From positions 3,596,001 to 3,660,000 of the forward strand of contig JAWHQI010000272.1 in assembly GCA_033032865.1 (NCBI GenBank): 64,000 nucleotides of DNA. The letters are read 5' to 3'. The stretch is from Dactylorhiza incarnata (Eukaryota; Streptophyta; Magnoliopsida; Asparagales; Orchidaceae). Each line of letters starts with the position of its first letter. Position 1 is the stretch's first letter. Both the position numbers and the translations under genes were made by a program. The notes beneath the pieces were generated by a model that did no database searches, was not told where the DNA came from, and was given only the letters and a program-made list of their open reading frames with translations. Shown piece after piece: positions 54,619-64,000 of the stretch.

Positions 54619-57363
54619 TGTAACGCCCTGGTTTTTCGTTAATTATTTGTGTGCCAGATTTGACGTAATTTTGGCATAAGGGTATTACGTCAACTTTTCG
54701 GGATTGATTTTGAGCCTTAACTTAGTTAATGTATTTAATTAAGATCACGCGTGAGAGATTTCACGACATTTCGAGTTAAAGGGAAAAGTTGGGGGTATTT
54801 TGAGTAACTATTGAGATTTCAGCTTCGAGAATTTTAATCTCAAGTATGGCTCGTCGGAATTAAATTCTGACTTCACCGTTAGATTCGTAGCGCCAATTTT
54901 CAGTTTAGGTGCGAATTTTGTGAAAATCCGAGGTGATTTAGTCACCCTCATAGTTTAAATAGAATGGGAGAATTATTAATTTATTGAAACAAGGAATTAA
55001 GGTTTTATATAAATACCAAAATTTCCAAAGAACCCTATTCTTCTTCTCCTCAAAAGAGCCGAACCAGATTTCATGCTTGAGCAGGGGAGTCGTGTCGGGA
55101 ACTTCTTCCGACCGGTGATTCGGGAGCTGTAGTGGACGGAATCGTAATCGGAGAGTAGAATAATAAAGCACTTGGCGAGATCTTCGTTCTAGTGGTAAGA
55201 GTTTCCTATTTCTTGGGATTTTTGGAGTCAAGGTTGACCTAACTCCTCTTTATGGCCCGGAAAGTTTCTTGTTTTTGTGCTCAGGTGAGTTCTTGTCTGA
55301 TCCATAGCTTTTGGAGCGGAGAAATTCGAGTTTGTAAGGTTTAAGGCAAGTGGCAGTTTCTCCTTCTCTTTTGTTGTTGAAGTGTTGTTTTCTTGCTTGA
55401 GTTCTTATCATCAATGTTTAGCTCTTAATTTGGAGTATCACCTGGCTAGTTTAACTCTTGAACTCTCTTTTGATCTCACCCTCAATGTCTAAAGTTTCCC
55501 CTGGAAGAATCTGTTTGTTGCCTAGAAATTTTGGCAAGTACTCGAGAAATTCATGCATTTCTCGAGAAATCCCTGTATTTCTCGAGAAATTCATGTATTT
55601 CTCGAGAGACCCCTGTGTTCTTTTCCCGAGAAGTCCCTTTTTCTCTCGAGGAAACTCTTTGATTTCTCGAGAAATCTCCTTGTCTCTCGAGAAATCCTAT
55701 TTCTTTGCTTCTGGAGAAATTCAGCCATCTCTCGAGAAATCTCCTTTGTCTCTCGAGAAATCCCTGCAGAAAACTCCCTTGTTTCTCGAGAAATCTTCTT
55801 TATTTCTCGAGAAATCCCTGAAGACTTTCTTCCTATTTTCTCGAGAAATGTCTTCTATTTCTCGAGAAATGCCTTCTATTTCTCGAGAAATGCCAGTCCA
55901 TTTCCAAGTCCTTGAGCTATGCTTCAGACTCCTCCCCTCTCTTGGAATCTTGTGTCTTCTAAAGTGACAGGGATGTTTCCAATGTCTGTATTGTGCCCTT
56001 GATCATGATTACCTTCTGCCTGTGTTCTTATACCTGTTGTGGTTATGCAAATTTCTGGGTTTTCTTTATGATCTTTATGAGCGGTGTTTTTTTCTCATTT
56101 GTAACTTTGCCCTTGGGATCTTTCCGGCTTTGTTCCCCGGTCTAAGTCTCGTGTGGTAACTAAAATTAATTAATGAGGACTATTGCCTTTAGCCTTGCAC
56201 GGTGGCCATTGTAAGGGACATGAACAGCAGGCTTGGCCTATGTTCCCGTTGGCCGTGTTTGGGGGGCAGTGGGGATTCTTGTATAACCTTGCACAGTGTC
56301 CATTCTAAGGGTCATGAATAGTAGGCTTGGCATGTGGCCCCGTGGGCCGTGTTTGGGTGGCAGTGGATAATGGACCACCACCTGGTTTTGGGCTTTGGGT
56401 GGCAGAGGATAAAGTACCGCCCCCGTTTAAATTTGAGCTGATCAGTCTCATAAATAGAATTAACAAGATAAACGAACTTTGCTTGCATTTCAAAAAGGTA
56501 CTTGAGCACTCGGTGCTTTGTCTAGCTCTATGCTTTGGAGCTTCTTTTCTGTAAGTTTGGCTTGGGTTGGTACCCCTTATGCCTTATTATTACCTTATTT
56601 CGCAGGACTTCTATGTCTTTCTGCCACTTGTGCTTTCCTTCTTGAGGCATTCTTTATTTTACTTGAATGCCTCAAGTTCAGAGCCTTAGTGATTAGAAGT
56701 GTAGCTCGGTGACCTTGGAAGTTGTAGTTGTTGTCGTACCCCGCTGCTGCGAGGTAGCGGTGGTTACTTTTCTTCTTGTGTTCAGACATGCTAGTTTGAA
56801 ACCAATGGGTTGGTGTCAGGTTGTTGACCCCCATTTTGCCTCTTTTTGTTACATTGTAGCTTACTTGCTAGTTATTGCTACTACCTTTCGATCTCGTGTA
56901 TCTTGCTCTCTGGGAATGATTTATGCCTAGGTGCATTATAGTTATAAAATGGTTTTCTTTCATTCTCATTGCATCTTTTATAGGTCAAATCCTTATGTTT
57001 AAGTCACGTACAAGTATCTTCAAACCCAATCTAAATCTAGATATGTGCATATCATTTCCTTTATGTCCAGACATCGCGTGCATATAGGACCTTAATTGAA
57101 CTAAACCAAATATTTTTCTGCTGCAATTACATATATACTTTCTTTTGTGGACTAATTGATCCATGAACTGAGAGACACAGTTCTTACACCAAACCTAATA
57201 AGTGATTTCAAGTAATGAGTCATCATGTAAACATGTTTTATAATGATCAAGAGATAGGTTCCCGCCTGAGCGTCTGCAGTTGTCTCCTGCATGATGTGGC
57301 ATCATGACGCATATTTTCCCTACTTTGATATTCCAAATGGCTGAGAAAATATGGGTTGTGATA
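54619..57363 (+). repeat. 3' LTR of element E (2.75 kb)
   Basis: It matches the 5' LTR throughout except for F. It contains the TATA box (55006-55015), palindrome array, 94-bp duplication and empty site for F. The end ATGGGTTGTGATA is followed by the copia target. Confidence 0.9.
55540..55900. repeat. Palindrome array ATTTCTCGAGAAAT in the E 3' LTR
   Basis: There are 14 CTCGAG centres, two more than in the 5' LTR, where some are mutated (for example CTCAAGA). The 5' array is also longer by extra GCCTTCTATTTCTCGAGAAAT-type units. Unit number has changed since insertion. Confidence 0.9.
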
Positions 57364-58240
57364 GGGTGCGTGGAGCGAAAAATTCATGTTTGATGCCTAG
57401 ATGATTACAAAAAGTAGTGAAGTTTTCATTTTCAAATTCCCATCCATGATCCAAGCAGATGTATTTTATTTTTAAATCAAACTCATTTTGAATTCGATAC
57501 ATAATTTTGCAAATTCAGAAAATTCATCGGATTTGGAGGTAAGAAACAAAGTCCAGATAAATCTTGAATAGTCGTCAATCAACACAAAAATATACTTTCT
57601 ACCTCCTAAACTACATGTGCTAATTGGTCCAAATAGTTCCATGTGAATTAGTTGAAGAGGCCTAGCGGTAGTCATTCTAGTTTTATTTTTGAATGAAGTT
57701 TTAGAAAAAATTCTTTTTGGCATGGCGGGCATAATGAGGATAAGTTTCCATTAAGCATTGGTAAACTTCTTATTATTTTATTTTTTGACAATTTTAAAAT
57801 CAACTTAGTGCTAGAGTGACCAAGACGCCTGTGCCATAATTCAAGTTCTTCATTTTCTTGAGATTAGACATTTTAATGATGCGCGTGAAAGATTACGACA
57901 ATCAAATAGACATTGTGAGTTCTTGGTGCAGTGAGTACAATATCATTAGTTTTAGGATCTATGATTTTACACAAGTTTGTGGAAGACTCAAATAAAACAT
58001 TAAGACCTGTATCACACAGTTGACTAATAGAGATTAAGTTATGTTTTAAGCCTTCAACATATAAGACATTCGTAATAGAGAAAGAATCGTTACCCATTGT
58101 ACTGATGCCTAAGATTCTTCCCTTTCCATTGTCACCAAATGTCACCATTCCACCTTTCTTCTTTGTGAGGCTAAGGAACTTTGCTTTATCACCTGTCATG
58201 TGTTTGGAGCATCCCGAGTCCAAGTACCATGTGTCCTCCT
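57364..58240 (-). pseudogene. pol: Protease, GAG-pre-integrase and integrase start of element C
   Basis: From the right: WYLDSGCSKHMTGDKAKFLS (copia protease active site D-S-G), MVTFGDNGKGRILG, NVLYVEGLKHNLISISQLCD and the ELWHRRLGHSS zinc-binding start of INT. Then come LIHMELFGPISTCSLGGRKY and FVLIDDYSRFIWTLFLTSKS, and CLDHGWEFENENFTTFCNHL with the second catalytic D (DHGWEF). FFAPRT is the last piece before E. A stop near 57873 and frame changes near 57740 and 57500 break it. Confidence 0.88.
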
Positions 58241-58344
58241 TTTCCTTAGCCTGCCAACATACCTAAAAATAAGATGAGAGTAAAGATCTGGATACCCAAG
58301 AGGTTCCTCCCATATAATTGGTGGAAACCTTAGGCACCCAGATT

Positions 58345-60197
58345 TGCTTGAACGCACATCATCCCTTCATCCTACAAGAGTCCATGGTGTGTCCAAAATG
58401 AAAGCACTTAGCACAAGACACAAAAGGGGTTGAGACCTTTATCAAATTTTTCTGTGGACTCTTGCTGGAAGATGGGGATCCAGAAGAAAACAGTATGGGT
58501 TTTTTATTAAATGAATTATTTAGTCTGTCACTACTGCCAGTGGTAATAGGTTCCGTCGGGCGGTAGCTTCCAAATCCATACCCAAGTCCATATTTAGCAC
58601 TTCCATGCCTTTGGTTTCCCAAAATTATATCAAGAATCTTTTGGCAAACCCCAAATTTACCTATGGCTATGTTTAGATCATGGATCCGGGCTTTTAAGAG
58701 TGTGTTTTCATTTATTAGGTTTCCACACCTATTTGCAAAAAATTTCTTTCCTTCTTCAATTTGAGAAAGAGAGGTTTTTAAACTTCTTTCTAAGTCTCCC
58801 TTTTATTTTGTAAGAGATTCGTTATTTGAGAGATCCTTAGAAAGATCATTTTCTAGTTCTTTTACACATGCCAGGTAATGATCATTTTTTTGGCAAGATC
58901 CTATCTCTTTTCACAATGATTTCACTTCCTTATTTAACTTTTGATTTTATTTTAAAAGAATTTTATTTTCTGTTTTTAGAAGATCAAGATCTTTTAGACT
59001 CTTGTTAAAATATTTGCATGTTTTCAAATATTCAATATAAAGATCATCATAAGTAGTAGGAAGTACCTCCGTGTCGCTTTGGATGCAGCAATCGTCGTCC
59101 GAAGATTCATGGCTTCTACCCATGAGGCACAAATTTGCCTCATCACCGTCTCTTGAAGTAGACCTGCTTGAGCTTTCAGATGAAGAGTCATCCAATGTTG
59201 CAACCTTCAGAACCTTCTTCTTTTCTTTACCATTGCGTCGCTTTTCTTTTTGCGCTTGTAGGTATTTTGGGCACTGGCTTCGTATATGCCTGGTCTTCCT
59301 GCAGTGGAAGCATTAGGGGGAGGCCGCTCGTCATCGTCGCTTGATTTCTCCTTATTCTCTCTTTTACATGATGAACCTTTTCGGAAAAACTTATGGAAAG
59401 CATTCCTTCTTTCTGGTTTCTTCATGAATTTTGTGAAGTTTTTCACAAAAAGGCTCTCCTCGTCCTCCTCATCGTTGTCATCCTCATTCCTTGACTTCAG
59501 TGCCAAGGCTTTCTTCTTTGGATCTTTGTTGTATTCTTCTTCTTGGATTTTGAGTTCAACCTCATGGGTTTTGAGGTTCCCAATGAGGCTCTTAATTTGG
59601 AGCCGTCTTAGATCATGTGATTTAGAAATAGCGGTCACCATTGGATTGAACTTCAGAGGGAGATACCGAAGGATTTTCCTCCCCAAGTCACCGTTTGAGA
59701 AGGTTTTTCCATGTATCTTTGAGACATTGACGATCTTGATGAAGCGAGTGTACATCGAGTCTACGTCCTCGTTTGTCTCCATTCTGAACCTTTCAAACTC
59801 TGATTCCAGTTGGAATAGATTTGAGTATTTAACCTGCGGAGTACCCTCATGCATTATTTCTAATAGATTCCAAATATCATAGGCTATTTCGGAAGCACTA
59901 ACTCGATTAAATTCAGTTCTATCTAATGCTCAAAATAAGGCATTCATTTTTTAGCATCGTTTTTGCACTTTTGTTTATCTCCATCATCTCACCTATCTCT
60001 AACCTTTTCGATGGTTACTTCTCCAACAACATATGTAGGAGTAGTATACGGTTGTTCAATGCAAGCCAGACATCTAGATCTAAATTAAATTGAAAATAGC
60101 GCATTCGCGTTCTCCAGTAGTTATAGTCAGTTCCTGTGAAAAGTGGAGGTCTAGATATTCCTTGCCCCTCATGAAAAATGAGATTATGGAGCACCAT
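58345..60197 (-). pseudogene. gag: Gag of element C (two zinc knuckles and coiled coil)
   Basis: The ATG at 60197 starts MVLHNLIFHEGQGI, then FTGTDYNYWRTRMRYFQFNL. After a break near 60010, the core (59854-59207) has FQLESEFERFRMETNEDVDS and IKSLIGNLKTHEVELKIQEE, then an acidic patch (NEDDNDEEDEESLF). A frameshift precedes the first knuckle CFHCRKTRHIRSQC (about 59315-59270). An Asp/Ser-rich part and a long coiled-coil stretch (58995-58690) follow. A second knuckle CAKCFHFGHTMDSC lies near 58410-58365. A long gag with a coiled coil is typical of Sireviruses. GSYRPTEPITTGSSD near 58560 is encoded by the same TACCGCC..GGTA words as the LTR. Confidence 0.82.
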
Positions 60198-60231
60198 TAT
60201 TCCCGGTTTTTAGACCGTTTAGGAAAAACCC

Positions 60232-60246
60232 GGCTTTGATTCCACT
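60232..60246 (-). promoter_or_regulatory. Primer binding site of element C
   Basis: On the minus strand AGTGGAATCAAAGCC follows the LTR end CCAACA. It matches the site in A and is a two-base variant of the initiator-Met primer site. Confidence 0.75.
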
Positions 60247-61641
60247 TGTTGGATCTGTAGCCGCCCTTAGAGGGGGTGAATAAGGGATTTAAAACTTTTA
60301 AACTAAATTGAGTTTATTTAAATGGGTTGACAGTATTTTCAAGAATAACTCAGATTAAATACTGTAGTAAGCTTCTTATGAAAGTGGGTTGTATTTTAAA
60401 TGGCAGATGTGAACTCTGTTACTACCGCAAGCGTTAGTGTTACCGCTCAGCGTTAGTGATAGAGAATGCATTTTCGTTTATATTTCAAACATCAGAGATT
60501 GCATAGTGATACTAGTAAAAGAACATGGCGTATTATTGCTTTCAGAATCATTACAAAACTTTATCCAATAATGCTTGAGATTGTGGACAATACGTTAAAA
60601 ACCTTTTTGATTTTCTATACCGACCCTTATCCTAAGGACCGATTGGCTCTAGCATATCTCTCCCCAGATGAGGCCTCGAGTCGCCCCCTAGATCTAACCC
60701 TAGACCTAGTTTCCACACTCACATTGTGAATTCTCCCGAATCCTCGCAAGGCCCTATCGCCAACCACGCGGTGAATTCTCCCTAAGCCACTCACGACCTA
60801 GTCGCCAACACAGGCAAATTTCTCTACTGATACAAAGGTTAGGAGTTACAAGGTAAAATAAAATCTAAAGACAAAAACTCCCTCTTACGTTGAACTCGAA
60901 GAACTTGTCGAAGGCATGCCGAAGTAATCTTTGATGTTGATGCGTACGAACTTCGTGTAAGTTAAGCGTGATCAATCCTTCTTCGAGTGTCTTGGCTATA
61001 AAGAGGAGACTCTCACGAATATCGGAGTTATGGCTTATATGTGTTGTCCACTTAGCAAATCAAAATGGAGGTGGACCGCTCTTTAAATAGACTCGAATCT
61101 TAGCGACAGCGGTAGTGCTACCGACGGGCGGTAGCCTCTTTAGGCAACAATCTGGCACACGGATTGAGCCATTGTTGGCAACCTTCTGGCTCCAAAATTG
61201 GTATCCCCTCCTACCGCACCGCTGTAATGCTAACGTGCCGCTTTAGTATATATTATTCCCAACCGCCAAATCTCTTTCCTTTTCTGCTCCTCAATCAGCA
61301 CCGTGAACGCGGGACTTCCATAAGTTACCGCCGGGCGATAGCCTTAACGCACTGCGGTAAGAGTTGCCATATTCAGTCTCGATGACCTTCCTTTCTTGAC
61401 GAATGTTTCCTTTTCGACAAATTTTCTAAATATGCATACGCTACCGCCAGCGGTAGTGTTAGCGCACCGCGCTAGCACCAAAGCATTGACCTGGTAGGGA
61501 ATTCTTCATCTTTCTTTCTCGTAGTCATAGAGGCTTGAAAGTAAAAGTTCATGCACACTATAAACACATGGCAAGTATAATCAAATACAATGAGATTTGT
61601 TCTTCTCAAACTAAAAGATGTGGAAAGCATGTTCCAAGACA
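60247..61641 (-). repeat. 5' LTR of element C (1.4 kb)
   Basis: It starts TGTTGGATCTGTAGCC and ends near TTCCAAGACA. It is similar throughout to A's LTR. TACCGC/GCGGTA and GCGTTAG words cluster at 60420-60460, 61105-61140, 61210-61240, 61325-61365 and 61440-61480. A TATA-like box lies at 61082-61089. Beyond it the gag start of gypsy K appears. Confidence 0.85.
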
Positions 61642-61876
61642 TGAGGCCTGAAGCAGTAGCACTGCTTGCCGAAGGCTCCTCTTGCCGCCTCAACATCCCC
61701 GCATTGTCGCCACCATCCTAGAATAAGTAAGGAAACAAACTAATCAAGATTTATTCGCAAGACTCGAACACAGGGACATTCATGATCCCACAAAATACTC
61801 CTACGTGACTACCTCTTTACACGATCTGATTACACTTGATCTCACAAAAATGCTAAACCTATCTCTGATACCAAAT
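61642..61876 (-). pseudogene. gag: Gag start, leader and primer site of gypsy element K
   Basis: On the minus strand the LTR end GGTGTTACA is followed by ATT and TGGTATCAGAGATAGG (61857-61873), a perfect TGGTATCAGAG primer site. A leader of about 160 bases follows. The ATG at 61696 opens MLRRQEEPSASSATASGLMS, cut after about 18 codons by the LTR of copia C. The family cannot be told from so little. Confidence 0.65.
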
Positions 61877-63292
61877 TGTAACACCTCCCATGTAATGACC
61901 ATATAATATGGGTCCAGCCGGGACCCCACAACATATAATCGCCACAGCTTTAGTATTAAAAGATGATATAGAATTTACCTAACTCAAAACTCAGAACAAA
62001 CACAACGGAAACACTATCAGAAAACACAGAAGTTGTCCATAACTACATATGAGTAACTTGGCTTTAAGGCCTTACAAAACCGGTGTTCAAATCATCATAC
62101 ATACACTACAAAACATTCAAAAGATAAAAGCATTCCTATACTACCTCGGCAGGCAAGCCAGAACAAATAAACAAAATCATTACATGGAGGAGGACAGGAG
62201 CAGATAACAATTCATGAGGCTTAGGCCTTTTTGGCTGGCAAGCTGGGTCCGGCTTGTAATCCTTGCCCTGCATCCATACACAAAAGGTATTATAACGAGG
62301 GTCAGTTATGGCTGGCCATTAACGGTGTAACAACACCCCTCCTCCTGGCCATCCTAGCGGACCCCGGGGAACTACATCACCCTGCAAGTCAGCACTTCAT
62401 ATGCAAATGTAATTAAACAAAAGTAATATAGAAACAATAAGTATGAGTGTCAAAACCATCATCCACATTTCTATGTTGAGCAAGTAAAATATGGGGCCTA
62501 CCAATGCAGCATGTATGCAAACCTGAGTTACACCCAAGGCACCCTATGGAGTATGATTTTAACACATCACCATGCATCAACAATGATCACAGGGGTACTC
62601 ATCAATTTTCCCAAAGGCATACAAGGCCAAGCCCAAGAACTTCTGTTGAGACCCCACCCACATGGCCCACAATGCCATCGGGCTTGTCCATCAGCTCGCA
62701 CATTCTTGCTAGAAACATCTAGACAAACACAACTGATGCTAAGAACTCTTCCCTAGACCCAATCCACACATAGCCCATAATGCCATCGGGCTTGCCCATC
62801 AGCACAGGCGATCTCATTAGTTAAGACAGAAGGGACTTGTCTTGTCGGGTCACTCTCCACACATGAAGTCCAGCATTCACGGGCTAGCCAGCCGACCACA
62901 AAGACCAATCCACACCTTCACACACAAACAGGCATCACAAGCCATTCAGTACACACAAGTTTTTCCATCCAAAGCCAACGTTCATTCTCACACGAAAATA
63001 TAGGAGCAACACAATGATGTTTTCACCGTAATCAAATTTCTTGCAAAATCCATAAAATGCATGTTAAGCAACATCACCGAATCGGACTATCGGTCGCGAT
63101 TTTGGCTTCACCCACAATGCCTAATCCACTAACGGAGCGGATCTCTGATACAAAATCATGTCGGGACGGACTCAATTGACCCGATAGTGGTTCCTATTTA
63201 ACCAAGGCGACCCTAACCCCTCTCACTTGAGAGATTCGGTGCCAAAAATGCAATAAAGGAAAGGCAAAACCATAGATGTCATGCATGCATCA
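61877..63292 (-). repeat. 5' LTR of gypsy element K (right end lost)
   Basis: On the plus strand it starts TGTAACACCTCCCATG. It contains a ~100-bp offset duplication with CAATGCCATCGGGCTTG.CCATCAGC (62671 and 62779). No protein-coding content is credible. LTR J starts at about 63293, so the far end of K is not seen. Confidence 0.65.
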
Positions 63293-64000
63293 TGTAATAT
63301 CTAGTTGCCAACCTAAATCACCTAGAGGGGGGTGAATAGGTGATAACTGCGTCTTTTGCGGAATTAAAAACTTGATGAAATAGAACGCACAGAAAGCAAA
63401 TCACAAACACACACGACACACGAAATTTATAGTGGTTCCCCGTTCTTGGGTACTCCACTTGCCGGCCTCGCCAATCTAGCACCACAGCTAGGCTTGACTA
63501 CTTCACTATAACTCGGATCAAGAATAATCCTACAATCTCGGAGTCAACACTCCTACAATCTCGGAGATAAATCTCCTACAAACTCAGAGAAAATCTCTCT
63601 TACAACTCGGAGACAAACCTCTCCTACAACTCGGAGACAAACCTCTCCTACAACTCAAAGAAAACTTCTCCTGCAATCAAATGTAAATTGAGATTGATAC
63701 AATACTTATCAATACATAAACAGATCTGAAAACCCTGTGAGATATTCTTCCTTCTTGAGGCTTCAAAAGCTTTGACTTGTTGTCGATGAGGAAGAATTGA
63801 AAATAACTCAGATCTGACCTTCTTCGATTCGACTTGATCCAATAGATTCAGTAGAGGATGGAGCAATGATCAATCGAACATTTTCTTCCACTGGAGAGAA
63901 TTGATTCAGAACAGTAGATCGATCTCTAGCAATGGCGACAGGCGACACTTTCTCATTCTTCTTGGAATGAATAAAGAATTAGGGTTAATGAATTGAATGA
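63293..64000 (-). repeat. Element J: start of a copia-type LTR (runs off the window)
   Basis: The words CACCTAGAGGGGGGTGAATAG at 63319-63339 match the diagnostic plus-strand start of the Sirevirus LTRs (TTAGAGGGGGTGAATAAGG). Orientation is therefore inferred as minus. The exact border is uncertain by about 10 bp (TGTAATATC at 63293 or TCTAGTTGCC at 63300). Confidence 0.55.
63535..63672. repeat. ~24-bp tandem repeats in J
   Basis: Units such as CTCCTACAACTCGGAGACAA repeat about six times with small changes (ATCTCGGAG, AACTCAGAG, AACTCAAAG). CTCC and GGAG within a unit are complementary, giving a short hairpin per unit. Confidence 0.75.

Larger units (their letters stand above)
45333..57363 (+). 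mobile_element. Element E: Tekay/Del-like Ty3/gypsy chromovirus
   Basis: LTRs 45333-49163 and 54619-57363 flank a nearly complete gag-PR-RT-RH-INT-chromodomain set on the plus strand. LTR ends are TGTAACGCCC and GGTTGTGATA. RT type, long LTRs and the C-terminal chromodomain point to the Tekay/Del chromoviruses. It inserted into copia C with a 5-bp duplication. About ten stops and one frameshift in pol make it inactive. Confidence 0.9.
41832..61641 (-). mobile_element. Element C: Sirevirus-like Ty1/copia retrotransposon, split by element E
   Basis: The minus-strand order is 5' LTR (60247-61641), primer site, gag with coiled coil, PR, INT, RT, RNase H and a 3' non-coding region. Gypsy E (45333-57363) splits it inside INT: ...FFAPRT on the right continues as PQQNGMVDRKNRTL on the left. 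The 3' LTR is missing at the H' junction. It carries several stops and frameshifts. Confidence 0.9.

Noticed and set aside
1..64000. Host genes, tRNA, rRNA or an endogenous pararetrovirus
   Set aside because: Every long or conserved frame belongs to gag/pol of Ty1/copia or Ty3/gypsy elements or to the antisense frames of G. I saw no movement-protein or coat-protein pattern, no tRNA cloverleaf and no rRNA core. A full covariance-model scan was not possible.

Overview
This window is plant nuclear DNA made almost wholly of LTR retrotransposons inserted into one another. The evidence is a set of plant-type lineages: Sirevirus-like Ty1/copia, Tat-like Ty3/gypsy with a second RNase H, and Tekay/Del-like Ty3/gypsy with a chromodomain. 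There are also LTRs of 1 to 4 kb or more, initiator-Met tRNA primer sites (TGGTATCAGAG) and MITE-like DNA elements. I see no host gene, tRNA or rRNA. Nearly every reading frame is broken, so this looks like old heterochromatin. The species cannot be told from the sequence alone.

Layout, with letters used below. A (1-4002, minus) is a Sirevirus-like copia element keeping only a gag remnant. It sits in the gag of G (4003-15258, plus), a Tat-like gypsy element with gag, PR, RT/RH, a second RNase H and INT. G also has a 6 kb 3' region with hairpin tandem repeats, two antisense spliced reading frames and a 3' LTR. H (15259-21213) is a long LTR carrying a dense TTGACC/GGTCAA cluster, a GC-rich fold-back MITE and a 1.03 kb Mutator-like MITE. 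I (21214-24739, minus) is a decayed gypsy element cut at both ends. B (24740-25557) is a Sirevirus LTR fragment that receives D (25558-35312, plus), a gypsy element with about 4 kb LTRs that has lost RT, RH and INT. H' (35313-41831) is a relative of H with 155-bp monomers and a 1.15 kb unit repeated three times.

The right third is a four-level nest. Gypsy K (61642-63292, minus; LTR, leader and gag start) is interrupted by Sirevirus-like copia C (41832-45332 plus 57364-61641, minus). C is interrupted inside its integrase by Tekay-like gypsy E (45333-57363, plus), with a 5-bp target duplication. E carries a copia-type solo LTR F (47741-48743) in its 5' LTR, also with a 5-bp duplication. J (63293-64000) is the start of another copia-type LTR.

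The most striking pattern is that each family carries its own short motif, repeated many times and in both orientations or as a palindrome. In G it is GACCGC/GCGGTC, in H TTGACC/GGTCAA, and in D ATCGACGGGA..TCCCGTCGAT. E has ATTTCTCGAGAAAT, the Sirevirus LTRs have TACCGC/GCGGTA with GCGTTAG, F has TTCGACTAAA/GACGAATT and J has CTCC..GGAG. D and E are related and carry different palindromes about 0.55 kb downstream of the TATA box in both. That, together with the antisense spliced frames of G, is the best candidate here for under-described biology.
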